64,000 nucleotides of DNA from Streptomyces longwoodensis (GCF_001514125.1 NZ_KQ948553.1:509501-573500), one strand, 5' to 3'. Numbered from the stretch's first letter, positions 32,522-40,298 are shown. Notes: generated by a model not told the origin, from the sequence alone. Numbers and translations are program-made.

Positions 32522-33487
32522 CTACGGCTCGACGACGGTCTCCTGCGCCGCAGCGGTGTCGCCGGCGACCAGGCGGGCGTCCAGGGGGACGTTGCGCTTG
32601 ACGAGGGCCAGGGCCACCGGGCCCAGCTCGAAGTGGCGCACCGACGACGTCACGAAGCCGACCTTGCGGCCGTCGGGGTCCTCGTCCGCGACGCGGATCT
32701 CGGTGCCGGGCGCCGGCAGGTGCACCTCGCTGCCGTCCAGGTGCAGGAAGACCAGCCGGCGGGGCGGCTTGCCGAGGTTCTGCACCCGGGCGACGGTCTC
32801 CTGGCCGCGGTAGCAGCCCTTCTGCAGGTGCACGGCGCTGCCGATCCAGCCCAGCTCGTGCGGGATGGTCCGGTGGTCGGTCTCGAAGCCGAGGCGCGGC
32901 CGGTGCTGCTCGACGCGCAGCGCCTCGTGGGCCAGGATCCCGGCCGGGGAGCCGACCTCGGCCGCGTAGGCCTCCAGGTCGGCGCGCGGCAGGAACAGGT
33001 CACGGCCGTACGGCGTCTCGCGGACCACGACGCCCTCGGGGACCGGGGCGATGGAGCCGGCCGGCAGGTGCACGACCGCGGTGTCGGCGGTGCGGTCGGC
33101 CACCTCGACCCGGTAGAAGAACTTCATCGACTCCAGGTACGCGAGCAGCGCGTCCTGGGTGCCGGGCTCGACGTGGGCCCACACCGTGGTGCCGTCGTCG
33201 ACGAGGTACAGGGCGTGTTCGATGTGGCCGTGGGCGGAGAGGATCAGCGCCTCGGTGGCCCGGCCGGCGAGCAGGTCGCTGACGTGCTGGGTGAGCAGCA
33301 GGTGCAGCCAGCTCAGCCGGTCCTCGCCGGAAACGGTGACGACGCCTCGGTGCGAGAGGTCGACGAAACCGGTGCCGTCGGCGAGGGCACGCTGCTCACG
33401 GAACAGGTCGCCGTAGTGCGCGGCGACACCTTCGTCCACGCCCTCGGCGGGGACGGCGCCGGGCAGGGACAGCAGGGGGCTCTTCAT
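32522..33487 (-). CDS. ygfZ: YgfZ/GcvT-domain folate-binding protein
   Basis: A 321-residue protein of the YgfZ family, tetrahydrofolate-binding proteins needed for upkeep of some iron-sulfur enzymes. The signature KGCYRGQETVARVQNLGKPPRRLV is present as residues around 235-258, with the conserved Cys. The N-terminal FVDLSHRGVVTVSGEDRLSWLHLLLTQ is typical of the GcvT fold. TAGTCT lies 6 nt before the ATG, inside the end of the upstream nur gene, so it may have its own leaderless promoter. Confidence 0.92.
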   Translation of the reverse strand: MKSPLLSLPGAVPAEGVDEGVAAHYGDLFREQRALADGTGFVDLSHRGVVTVSGEDRLSWLHLLLTQHVSDLLAGRATEALILSAHGHIEHALYLVDDGTTVWAHVEPGTQDALLAYLESMKFFYRVEVADRTADTAVVHLPAGSIAPVPEGVVVRETPYGRDLFLPRADLEAYAAEVGSPAGILAHEALRVEQHRPRLGFETDHRTIPHELGWIGSAVHLQKGCYRGQETVARVQNLGKPPRRLVFLHLDGSEVHLPAPGTEIRVADEDPDGRKVGFVTSSVRHFELGPVALALVKRNVPLDARLVAGDTAAAQETVVEP

Positions 33488-33496
33488 ACCTCAAGA

Positions 33497-33934
33497 CTAC
33501 GACCCGGTACTTGAACCCTTGAGCGAGCAGTCCCGGCAACGGCCGAAGATCGCGAAGTGCTTCATGTCGGTGTCGAAGCCGAACTGCTCGCGCAGCTTCG
33601 CGGTGAACTCCGCCGCCACGTCCACGTCCGCCTCGATGACGTTCTGGCAGTCCCGGCAGACGAGGTGGATGTGGTGGTGGCGGTCGGCCAGGTGGTACGT
33701 CGGCGCCCCGTGGCCCAGGTGGGCGTGGCTGACCAGCCCGAGCTCCTCCAGGAGCTCCAGGGTCCGGTACACCGTGGAGATGTTGACCCCCGAGGCCGTC
33801 TTCCTCACCTCGCCGAGGATGGCGTCGGGGGTCGCGTGCTCCAGGGTGTCCACGGCTTCGAGCACGAGTTGCCGCTGCGGGGTCAGCCGGTAACCCCGCT
33901 CCCGCAGATCGCTCTTCCAGTCGGTGCTCACCAC
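33497..33934 (-). CDS. nur: Fur-family nickel uptake regulator Nur
   Basis: A 145-residue metal-sensing repressor. The N-terminal winged helix (RERGYRLTPQRQLVLEAVDTL to SGVNISTVYRTLELLEELGLV) is followed by HLGHGAPTYHLADRHHHIHLVCRDCQNVIEAD, with the His-rich metal site and one CxxC, and by HFAIFGRCRDCSLKG with a second CxxC. The sequence and position match S. coelicolor Nur, which with nickel represses sodF and the nik uptake genes. GTG at 33934 has TAGACT 7 nt upstream, so the transcript is probably leaderless. Confidence 0.9.
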   Translation of the reverse strand: MVSTDWKSDLRERGYRLTPQRQLVLEAVDTLEHATPDAILGEVRKTASGVNISTVYRTLELLEELGLVSHAHLGHGAPTYHLADRHHHIHLVCRDCQNVIEADVDVAAEFTAKLREQFGFDTDMKHFAIFGRCRDCSLKGSSTGS

Positions 33935-33941
33935 AGGGGCC

Positions 33942-33947
33942 AGTCTA
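33942..33947 (-). promoter_or_regulatory. -10 hexamer of nur
   Basis: TAGACT on the minus strand, 7 nt before the GTG start and without a Shine-Dalgarno sequence. Confidence 0.5.
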
Positions 33948-33987
33948 GGCCCGTGTCGTGCGGATCACTCCGGGGCGGCGGGACGGC

Positions 33988-34014
33988 GGACCGCCGCCGG
34001 GGCGGCGGCGGTCC
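33988..34014 (-). terminator. Terminator of the nitrobindin-like gene
   Basis: GGACCGCCGCC (33988-33998) and GGCGGCGGTCC (34004-34014) form a perfect 11-bp stem with a 5-nt loop, 10 nt past the stop codon of the minus-strand gene. Confidence 0.8.
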
Positions 34015-34024
34015 GGTCGGCGCG

Positions 34025-34600
34025 CTACTTGAAGAAGGCGATGCCGTCGTCCGGGAGGTCGCCCGGCAGGGCCTTCGCCCAGCGCTCGACGTCCTCCGGC
34101 GTGACGACCTTCTTCAGCTGGGCCGACATGTACGGGCGCAGCGGGACGTCGGGGGTCTGCTTCTCGCCCACCCACATCAGGTCGCTCTTGACGTAGCCGT
34201 ACAGCCGCTTGCCGCCGCTGTAGGGCGGGGAGCCGGCGGTGCGGGCGACGGCGTCCGTGGCCAGGTCGATCTGGGGCTTCTTGTCGGCGAGCAGGCCGTA
34301 CCAGATCTCGACGACGCCGTCGTCACGGGTCATCGTCACCTCGACCCGGCGCTCGTCGTCGATCCGCCAGAAGCCGTGCTCGGACTCCAGCGGGCGCACC
34401 TTGTTGCCGTCCTCGTCCAGCACCCAGCTGGAGGAGTGGTACTCCAGGAAGTCCCGGCCGTCGTGCGTGAAGGTGACCTCCTGGCCGAAGTTGCACTTCT
34501 CGGCGCCGGGGAAGTCGTGCACGCCGGCGCCGGCCCAGTTGCCGAGCAGGAAGGCGAGCGGGACCAGGTTCTTGTGCAGGTCGGACGGAATCTCGATCAT
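34025..34600 (-). CDS. Nitrobindin-like (FABP-fold) heme-binding protein
   Basis: A 191-residue beta-barrel protein of the nitrobindin/THAP4-like family. The entry motif GNWAGAGVHDFPG matches the GxWxGxG signature, and the strands that follow, CNFGQEVTFTHDGRDFLEYHSSSWVLDEDG and GFWRIDDERRVEVTMTRDDGVVEIWYG, fit the 10-stranded barrel. Family members bind heme b through a histidine near the C-terminus; that histidine is not obvious here, so heme binding is uncertain. It precedes a 32-residue membrane peptide gene on the same strand. Confidence 0.82.
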   Translation of the reverse strand: MIEIPSDLHKNLVPLAFLLGNWAGAGVHDFPGAEKCNFGQEVTFTHDGRDFLEYHSSSWVLDEDGNKVRPLESEHGFWRIDDERRVEVTMTRDDGVVEIWYGLLADKKPQIDLATDAVARTAGSPPYSGGKRLYGYVKSDLMWVGEKQTPDVPLRPYMSAQLKKVVTPEDVERWAKALPGDLPDDGIAFFK

Positions 34601-34623
34601 GAGAGGCGGTTCCTGGATAGGGG

Positions 34624-34722
34624 TCAGCGCTGGCCCTGGTACAGCTTCTTCACGGTCAGACCGGCGAAGGCGAGGACGCCGACGCAGACCAGGACCAGCA
34701 GAATTTCGAAGAAGAGTTCCAC
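34624..34722 (-). CDS. 32-residue single-helix membrane peptide
   Basis: A GTG start with AAGGAG at 6 nt spacing. The peptide is a single hydrophobic helix (FFEILLVLVCVGVLAFAGLTV) ended by the basic tail KKLYQGQR, so it would sit in the membrane with its C-terminus inside. It lies 23 bp upstream of the nitrobindin-like gene on the same strand, probably co-transcribed. It is too short for routine gene finders but the ribosome site and helix are convincing. Function unknown. Confidence 0.7.
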   Translation of the reverse strand: MELFFEILLVLVCVGVLAFAGLTVKKLYQGQR

Positions 34723-34845
34723 GGGATGCTCCTTGGGCGAGGATCGGAGGGTCCCCCGTCGGGGGAGTACACAGAGCCGGGCCCCAGCTTACGCGGCCGG
34801 GACCCGGGGCTCCGTGCGAGGGACGCCCTTGCGGGCCGCCGCCGG

Positions 34846-35379
34846 TCAGGCCGGCAGTTCGGACTGCAACGTCACGGTCTGCTGGAACGGCACGGCCGCG
34901 GCGGTGCCCTCGCGGGACTGCACGACCAGCCCGATCACGTCACCCGCCTGGACGTACGCCTGCCGCACCTGCTCGGGGCCGTACGGCTCGGCCTCGTCGT
35001 AGGCGAGCGGGTGATCTGGGCGGGCACGGCCGAGGCCGGGTGGTCCTCGTCGTGCGTCGTCTCGGCGGCGCCGCTGAGGGCGTACTCCGGTCGGTCGTAC
35101 CGGACGAGGGACCCGAACAGCTCGTCGACGACCTCCGCCGTTGCCGAACTGCAGGAGGTGGATGCGGGTCCGGGTGCCGTCGGCGGTGGTCCAGCCGCGG
35201 GCGGCGACGTGCCGCAGCCCGTGGTCGGTGAGCAGCTTGCGCAGGTCGCCGTCGGTCGCCACCTGGCCGTCCTGGGCCGCGGACAGCGGTGCGACCCTGC
35301 CCTCGGGGGTGGGGTCGTGGTCGGCCTGGACGAGGTAGCCGACGCAGGTCCCGGCCAGCGTGCCGAGGGTGGTCCCCAC
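34846..35379 (-). pseudogene. Frameshifted gene for a hypothetical membrane-anchored protein
   Basis: Three segments of one protein lie in two frames. Residues from VGTTLGTLAGTCVGYLVQAD to RIHLLQFGN are in frame 1; EVVDELFGSLVRYDRPEYALSGAAETTHDEDHPASAVPAQITR is in the +1 frame (about 35005-35140); then LAYDEAEPYGPEQVRQAYVQAGDVIGLVVQ returns to frame 1. The shifts are near 35133-35142 and 35004-35012 and cancel out. Either the gene is damaged or the sequence has two errors. The intact protein would be about 177 residues, with an N-terminal membrane segment and a globular domain. It is not assigned to a family. Confidence 0.7.
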
Positions 35380-35401
35380 AAGGAGTTGCGGGAGCGTTGA
35401 T

Positions 35402-35407
35402 TACGAT
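35402..35407 (+). promoter_or_regulatory. -10 hexamer of the DsrE-like gene
   Basis: TACGAT, 6 nt before the ATG at 35414, with no ribosome site. Confidence 0.5.
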
Positions 35408-35413
35408 TCCGTC

Positions 35414-35776
35414 ATGGCGAAGAAGCTGGTGATCAAGGTGACGGCGGGGGCCGATGCGCCCGAGCGGTGCTCGCAGGCGTTCACGGTGGCGGCCGTGGCG
35501 GTCGCCAGCGGCGTCGAGGTGTCCCTGTGGCTGACCGGTGAGTCGGCGTGGTTCGCGCTGCCGGGCCGGGCCGCGGAGTTCGAGCTGCCGCACGCGGCGC
35601 CGCTCCCCGAGCTCATCGAGGCGGTCCTCGCGGGCGGCCGTCTCACCCTGTGCACCCAGTGCGCGGCCCGCCGGGACATCACGGAGAAGGACGTCATCGA
35701 GGGCGTGCGCATCGCGGGCGCCCAGGTCTTCGTGCAGGAGTCCCTGGCGGACGACACCCAGGCACTCGTGTACTGA
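35414..35776 (+). CDS. DsrE-like sulfur-relay protein
   Basis: A 120-residue protein of the DsrE/DsrF-like fold. It begins AKKLVIKVTAGADAPERCSQAFTVAAVAVASGVEVSLWLTGESAW and has LPELIEAVLAGGRLTLCTQCAARRDI, where the two cysteines in CTQC sit at the position used for sulfur transfer in some family members, then VIEGVRIAGAQVFVQESLADD. A cytosolic role in sulfur trafficking is inferred. The gene is divergent from the frameshifted gene and followed by a large palindrome. Confidence 0.82.
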   Translation: MAKKLVIKVTAGADAPERCSQAFTVAAVAVASGVEVSLWLTGESAWFALPGRAAEFELPHAAPLPELIEAVLAGGRLTLCTQCAARRDITEKDVIEGVRIAGAQVFVQESLADDTQALVY

Positions 35777-35802
35777 CGCGGCACGGGACCCCGGCCCGCC
35801 CC

Positions 35803-35868
35803 TAGGCCGTGTCCGCAAAGTCCCGCCTGCCCTCCGGGCGGACGACGGGACTTTGCGGACACGACCTA
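35803..35868. repeat. Long palindrome between two convergent genes
   Basis: Arms CGTGTCCGCAAAGTCCCG (35808-35825) and its complement (35846-35863) are perfect over 18 bp, extended by TAGG/CCTA ends at 35803-35868 with one mismatch. An inner CCGCC/GGCGG stem is also possible. It may act as a bidirectional terminator, but the conserved look and its overlap with the stop of the convergent gene suggest a dispersed repeat. Confidence 0.8.
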
Positions 35869-36126
35869 CCGCGGGCGCTTGCGGCCGTCGAGTTCGTCCC
35901 ACCACTCGTCGGACTTGGGGTCGCCGGACGGGTCGTCCCACCAGCGGTCCTCGGGTCCGCGGCGGTTGGCGACCATCGCGGCGAGGGGCGGGATCACCAT
36001 GGCCACGACGCACATGCCGACGGCCGCGGGGACCGACCAGATGCGCACGACGCCCCAGGCCAGGACGAAGAGGGCCAGGCAGGTCCCCATCATGGCGAAG
36101 TACACGTGCCGTCGCCTTGCGTACAT
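35866..36126 (-). CDS. DUF3099 family membrane protein
   Basis: An 86-residue protein with two hydrophobic segments (FAMMGTCLALFVLAWGVVRIW and AVGMCVVAMVIPPLAAMVA) and a basic N-terminus MYARRRHVY, then an acidic, Trp-rich tail RWWDDPSGDPKSDEWWDELDGRKRPR. This matches DUF3099, of unknown function. AGGGTA on the plus strand reads TACCCT 6 nt before its ATG, so the mRNA is probably leaderless. Its stop codon overlaps the palindrome on the right of the DsrE-like gene. Confidence 0.8.
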   Translation of the reverse strand: MYARRRHVYFAMMGTCLALFVLAWGVVRIWSVPAAVGMCVVAMVIPPLAAMVANRRGPEDRWWDDPSGDPKSDEWWDELDGRKRPR

Positions 36127-36205
36127 GGGTCCAGGGTAGGCCGCGCGGGCCCAGTAGCCTGAGCGGTGTTCACAGCCGATTCCGCATGACCGACAGAGGG
36201 ACGAG

Positions 36206-36460
36206 ATGGCAGAGGTCACGGTGCGCTACTGGGCCGCCGCCAAGGCGGCCGCGGGCGTCGCCGAGGAGCCGTACGACGCGGTCACCCTCGCCGAGGCGCT
36301 CACCGCCGTGCGCGCGCGGCACCCCGGTGAGCTGACGCGCGTCCTGCTGCGCTGCTCGTTCCTGGTCGACGGCGACCCCGTGGGGACCCGCGCGCATGAG
36401 ACGGTTCGGCTGGCCGAGGGCGGCACGGTCGAGGTGCTTCCGCCGTTCGCAGGAGGGTGA
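36206..36460 (+). CDS. MoaD/ThiS-like ubiquitin-fold sulfur carrier
   Basis: An 84-residue beta-grasp protein. It begins MAEVTVRYWAAAKAAAGVAEEPYDAV and ends EVLPPFAGG, with the C-terminal Gly-Gly that is thiocarboxylated in MoaD and ThiS. MoaD supplies sulfur for molybdopterin synthesis; ThiS serves thiamine. A MoaD assignment fits the length and start, but no moa or thi gene is next to it. GAGGGACGAG precedes the ATG. It is followed 10 bp later by a membrane protein gene. Confidence 0.85.
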   Translation: MAEVTVRYWAAAKAAAGVAEEPYDAVTLAEALTAVRARHPGELTRVLLRCSFLVDGDPVGTRAHETVRLAEGGTVEVLPPFAGG

Positions 36461-36470
36461 CGAGACACCG

Positions 36471-37766
36471 ATGACCGATCAGCCGTACCAGCCGTACCAG
36501 CAGCACCCGCCGTACCCCGAGGGGCAGGACGGGCCGGAGCCCCACGGGTCCCCGCAGTCCGCCGCCTGGCCGGGGCAGCAGCCGTACCCGCAGGAGCCGG
36601 GGTACGGGCGGTACGAGGAGCAGCCGTACGACGACCAGTACACCCAGCAGTGGCAGGGCCAGACCTGGGAGACCAGCACGCAGCCGCCGGTGACGGCGGC
36701 CGGCCCGGCCGAGACGTCGTACCTGCCCCCGGTCCTGGCGGCGGACGCCTGGCAGCAGGCACCGCAGTCCCCGCAGGACTCGTACGCCCCGTCGGCGTAC
36801 GGGCAGCCCGCGCAGCAGTACCCGGACGCGCAGGCCTACGCCTACGCCCCGCAGCACGCCGCCGCGCAGCCGACCCCCCAGCCGTTCGACGCGGCGCTGC
36901 CCCCGGCCGAACCGGTCGCCGCCGCTCCCGCCGCTCCCGCCGCCGCCCAGGCGGCCGCCTCCGGCCAGGCACCCGAGTACGGTCCCGCCACGCTCGCCGG
37001 GAACGCCCGGATCACCGACGCCCAGCGGGCCCGTCTGGAGGGCCGTTCGCCGGTCATAGAGCCCGGGATGCAGCCGGCGGCGCTCACCGCGCTGCTCGGG
37101 CTGCTCCTGTCGGGCACGGCGGCGCTCGGGACGTACGCGTTGCTCGTGCCGCTGGTCGTGCTGCAGGCGGTGACGGCGGCCGGCTGGTTCCGGCTGAACG
37201 GCATGTGGCCCGCCCGGCAGGGCATCGCGCTGGCGTTCCTCGGCGCGCTGGTCTCCGACGCCGCCCTGCTGGTGGCCGGCCGCGACAACGGGCCGGCCGC
37301 GATCCTCGGCACGCTCGGCGTGTGGGTCCTGCTCTGCCTGGTGCTCCAGCTGCGCTCGCACGCCGACCCGGACGAGCGGATGTACGGCCTGATGGCGACG
37401 GTCGCCTCCTCGGCCCTGGCGATCCTGGCGACCGGCTTCCTCGCCGCCGAGCCGGACGCGGTGACGGTCGGCGCGGCCGCGGTGGCCGTCGCCCTGGTGG
37501 CCCGGGCGCTGCCGCTGCCGACGCCGGCGTCCGTGGTGGTGGCGCTGCTCGCCGCCGCGGGCGCGGGCGTCGCGGTCGGCGGGCTGACCGACGTCGGCGC
37601 GCGGGGCGCGCTGCTCGGCGCGGGCGCCGCGGTGTGCGCGCTGGTCGGCCACCGGGTCGCGAGCTACGACTACCCGTCCCGCTTCGTGCACTTCACGGCC
37701 GGCGTGGCCCTGCCCCTCGCGGCGGCGGCCCCGGCGGTGTGGGTGCTGGGGCGGGCCCTGGTGTGA
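36471..37766 (+). CDS. Membrane protein with Pro/Gln-rich N-terminal tail
   Basis: A 431-residue protein. The first ~190 residues are disordered and rich in Pro, Gln and Tyr (repeats such as QPYQPYQ and PYPQEPGYG). About nine hydrophobic segments follow, from LTALLGLLLSGTAALGTYALLVP to VHFTAGVALPLAAAAPAVWV. This layout is common in Streptomyces proteins of unknown function. No transporter motif was recognised. AGGAGGGTGACGAGACACCG precedes the ATG, and the gene is probably co-transcribed with the MoaD-like gene. Confidence 0.75.
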   Translation: MTDQPYQPYQQHPPYPEGQDGPEPHGSPQSAAWPGQQPYPQEPGYGRYEEQPYDDQYTQQWQGQTWETSTQPPVTAAGPAETSYLPPVLAADAWQQAPQSPQDSYAPSAYGQPAQQYPDAQAYAYAPQHAAAQPTPQPFDAALPPAEPVAAAPAAPAAAQAAASGQAPEYGPATLAGNARITDAQRARLEGRSPVIEPGMQPAALTALLGLLLSGTAALGTYALLVPLVVLQAVTAAGWFRLNGMWPARQGIALAFLGALVSDAALLVAGRDNGPAAILGTLGVWVLLCLVLQLRSHADPDERMYGLMATVASSALAILATGFLAAEPDAVTVGAAAVAVALVARALPLPTPASVVVALLAAAGAGVAVGGLTDVGARGALLGAGAAVCALVGHRVASYDYPSRFVHFTAGVALPLAAAAPAVWVLGRALV

Positions 37767-37881
37767 CGGCGGTCCTCTGTCACAGCTGATCGACAAATCA
37801 CCGGCCGGTCTTGCCCCCAGGTTTACCGTGAGTGGTCACTGACCGTCAGGCCGGCCGTCCCGGGTGGGGGAAACAACTGCA

Positions 37882-38604
37882 ATGCGTGCGCTGCGAATAC
37901 TGCTGATCGTCGTCGTGGTCCTGGGTGGCCTGTTCGTGCTGGCGGACCGGCTGGCCGTCCACTTCGCCGAGGGCGAGGCCGCCGACAAGCTGAGGACCAG
38001 CGAGAACCTGGCCTCCACCCCGGACGTGTCCATCAAGGGCTTCCCCTTCCTCACCCAGGTGGCCGGCGGCTCGCTGGACGACGTCGAGGTCGGCATCAAG
38101 AGCTACCAGGCGGACACCGGCAACGGCAGGGACCCGATCCGCATCGACGACCTCAAGGCGTCGATGAAGGGCGTGGAGTTCTCCTCCGACTTCGGCTCCG
38201 CCACCGCGTCGACGGCCCGCGGCACCGCGTCGATCACCTACGACCAGCTGCTGAAGGCGGCCAAGTCGCAGCCCACGGAGCTGGGCTTCGGGCTGACCGC
38301 GCGCGTGGTGAGCCTGGCCGACGGCGGCAACGGCAAGATCAAGGTGGGCGTCAGCGCGGCGGGCCTGCCGACGGTGTACGTGCTGAGCTCCGTGTCCGTC
38401 GAGGGCGACACCGTGCGGGTGCACGCCGACTCGCTGCCGAGCATCGGCGGGGTCAGGATCGGCGAGAACCAGGTCCGCTCGGTCACCGACTTCGAGCAGA
38501 AGATCGACGACCTGCCGGGCGGCATCGGCCTGGACACGGTGGTGCCCGCGAAGAACGGCGTCGAGATCACGGTGAAGGGTTCCGGCGTCCGCCTGGCCGG
38601 GTAG
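37882..38604 (+). CDS. DUF2993 / LmeA-like lipid-associated protein
   Basis: A 240-residue protein with an N-terminal membrane anchor (ILLIVVVVLGGLFVLADRLAVHF) and an exported domain. GFPFLTQVAGGSLDDVEVGIKSYQAD and TARGTASITYDQLLKAA are typical of the DUF2993/LmeA family; LmeA in mycobacteria acts in lipomannan/periplasmic lipid processes. The same activity here is inference. The ATG at 37882 is preferred; a GTG at 37864 adds six residues. Stand-alone gene. Confidence 0.8.
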   Translation: MRALRILLIVVVVLGGLFVLADRLAVHFAEGEAADKLRTSENLASTPDVSIKGFPFLTQVAGGSLDDVEVGIKSYQADTGNGRDPIRIDDLKASMKGVEFSSDFGSATASTARGTASITYDQLLKAAKSQPTELGFGLTARVVSLADGGNGKIKVGVSAAGLPTVYVLSSVSVEGDTVRVHADSLPSIGGVRIGENQVRSVTDFEQKIDDLPGGIGLDTVVPAKNGVEITVKGSGVRLAG

Positions 38605-38809
38605 GCAGCACCTGGCCGGAACACGTCGTACGGCCGGGCGCCGCCGCGCAGGGCCACCACGGACGGCAGGTGTCCGACAGGCGAGACGGTGCCGTCCGTA
38701 CCGCAGCCGCCAGGGCCCGCGGGGTGCTCCGCCGTGCCCGCGGGCGGGGTCCGGACACCTCACTCATCCCGCTATTCGGACGATCGCGTCTCGCCATATG
38801 ACACGGCGG

Positions 38810-38838
38810 TGACACACGTCCCGATCCGTCCCTACGAT
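38810..38838 (+). promoter_or_regulatory. Promoter of the cysteine leader peptide / rhodanese operon
   Basis: -35 TGACAC (38810-38815) and -10 TACGAT (38833-38838) with a 17-bp spacer, followed 7 nt later by the leader-peptide ATG. This is the best-formed housekeeping-type promoter seen in the window. Confidence 0.75.
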
Positions 38839-38845
38839 CGGGACC

Positions 38846-38926
38846 ATGAAGCGACAGGCGGACCTCACGAAGCGGCGGGCAGTAGACCTGTGCCGCGTCG
38901 CCGCCATGCTCTGTCGCCCCTTCTGA
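38846..38926 (+). CDS. 26-residue cysteine-containing leader peptide
   Basis: A 26-codon frame starting 7 nt after the -10 box, with no ribosome site, 135 bp upstream of the rhodanese gene. The peptide is basic (KRQADLTKRRAVDLC) and has cysteines at positions 16 and 23, within DLCRVAAMLCRPF, very near the stop. Cysteine codons at the end of short upstream frames are known from actinobacterial sulfur operons, where slow decoding under cysteine shortage controls the downstream genes. That role is inferred here from position and content. Confidence 0.75.
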   Translation: MKRQADLTKRRAVDLCRVAAMLCRPF

Positions 38927-39061
38927 GCGGACCCCGACCCCAGAGCCGGGCACCCGCGTTCCCCGCCGCCCTGCCCAGGGCGTCCGTGCGCCCCGCCCCT
39001 GCGCCCGCGCACGTCCCTCACCTGCACACCCCCGCCGCGACTGCCCCGGAGGAGAACGAGC

Positions 39062-39907
39062 ATGAGCCGCAGCGACGTCCTGGTCGACGCCGACTGGCTC
39101 CAGGAGCACCTGGACGACCCGACCATCGCCATCGTCGAGGTGGACGAGGACACGTCCGCCTACGAGAAGAACCACATTAAGAACGCGATCCGCATCGACT
39201 GGACCAAGGACCTCCAGGACCCGGTCCGCCGTGACTTCGTCGACCAGGAGGGCTTCGAGAAGCTCCTGTCGGAGAAGGGCATCGCCAACGACACCACGGT
39301 GATCCTCTACGGCGGCAACAACAACTGGTTCGCGTCCTACGCCTACTGGTACTTCAAGCTCTACGGCCACGAGAGCGTCAAGCTCCTCGACGGCGGCCGC
39401 AAGAAGTGGGAGCTGGACGCCCGCGAGCTGGTCCCGGGCGACGAGGTCCCCGAGCGCCCGAAGACCGACTACAAGGCCAAGCCGCAGGACGCCTCGATCC
39501 GCGCCTTCCGCGACGACGTGGTCCAGGCCATCGGCGCGCAGAACCTGGTCGACGTGCGCTCGCCCGACGAGTTCTCGGGCAAGCTGCTCGCCCCGGCCCA
39601 CCTGCCGCAGGAGCAGTCCCAGCGCCCCGGCCACGTGCCGTCCGCGAAGAACATCCCGTGGTCGAAGAACGCCAACGACGACGGCACGTTCAAGTCGGAC
39701 GAGGAGCTCAAGGAGCTCTACACCCAGGAGGACGTGGACCTCGCCAAGGACACGATCGCCTACTGCCGCATCGGTGAGCGCTCGGCCCTGACCTGGTTCG
39801 TGCTGCACGAGCTGCTGGGCGTGGAGAACGTCAAGAACTACGACGGCTCCTGGACCGAGTACGGCTCCCTGGTGGGCGTGCCGATCGAGCTCGGCACCGG
39901 CAAGTAA
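39062..39907 (+). CDS. Thiosulfate/3-mercaptopyruvate sulfurtransferase (rhodanese)
   Basis: A 281-residue cytosolic enzyme with two rhodanese domains. The N-terminal domain has VLVDADWLQEHLDDPTIAIVEVDEDTSAYEKNHIKNA, where the catalytic site is lost. The C-terminal domain has LVDVRSPDEF and the active-site loop IAYCRIGERSALTWFVL with catalytic Cys in YCRIGERS. It transfers sulfur from thiosulfate (or mercaptopyruvate) to thiophilic acceptors. AGGAGAACGAGC precedes the ATG. It is followed by the DUF1416 gene and preceded by the leader peptide, so the unit is likely a cysteine-responsive operon. Confidence 0.93.
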   Translation: MSRSDVLVDADWLQEHLDDPTIAIVEVDEDTSAYEKNHIKNAIRIDWTKDLQDPVRRDFVDQEGFEKLLSEKGIANDTTVILYGGNNNWFASYAYWYFKLYGHESVKLLDGGRKKWELDARELVPGDEVPERPKTDYKAKPQDASIRAFRDDVVQAIGAQNLVDVRSPDEFSGKLLAPAHLPQEQSQRPGHVPSAKNIPWSKNANDDGTFKSDEELKELYTQEDVDLAKDTIAYCRIGERSALTWFVLHELLGVENVKNYDGSWTEYGSLVGVPIELGTGK

Positions 39908-39948
39908 CCCCACCCACCGACCGCATCCGACCCCTTCAGGAGTACGAC

Positions 39949-40236
39949 ATGTGTGGAGCGAAGGCCGGCGGGCCGGACGCCTCGACGATCAAGCCCGGTG
40001 AGACCACCATCCAGGGCCAGGTGACCAAGGACGGCGAGCCGGTGCAGGGCTACGTGCGCCTGCTCGACTCGACCGGCGAGTTCACCGCGGAGGTCCCGAC
40101 CTCCGCCACCGGACAGTTCCGCTTCTACGCGGCCGAGGGGACCTGGACCGTCCGCGCCCTCGTGCCCGGCGCCAGCGCCGACCGCACGGTGGTCGCCCAG
40201 CACGGCGGCCTCGCGGAGGTCGCGATCGCGGTCTGA
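39949..40236 (+). CDS. DUF1416 family protein
   Basis: A 95-residue protein of the DUF1416 family. It begins MCGAKAGGPDAS and continues GETTIQGQVTKDGEPVQGYVRLLDSTGEFTAEVPTSATGQFRFYAAEGTWTVRALV, a beta-rich immunoglobulin-like fold as in carboxypeptidase-regulatory domains. It always appears behind sulfurtransferase genes in actinobacteria, which suggests a shared sulfur role, possibly as a partner of the rhodanese; the conserved Cys2 could carry sulfur. AGGAG precedes the ATG. A terminator follows. Confidence 0.88.
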   Translation: MCGAKAGGPDASTIKPGETTIQGQVTKDGEPVQGYVRLLDSTGEFTAEVPTSATGQFRFYAAEGTWTVRALVPGASADRTVVAQHGGLAEVAIAV

Positions 40237-40253
40237 GCGGACCGCACCGCACA

Positions 40254-40298
40254 CGAGGGCCGCACCCCGCGGGTTGGACACCTGGGGTGCGGCCCTCG
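40254..40298 (+). terminator. Terminator of the rhodanese operon
   Basis: CGAGGGCCGCACCCC (40254-40268) and GGGGTGCGGCCCTCG (40284-40298) form a perfect 15-bp stem with a 15-nt loop. Confidence 0.88.
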
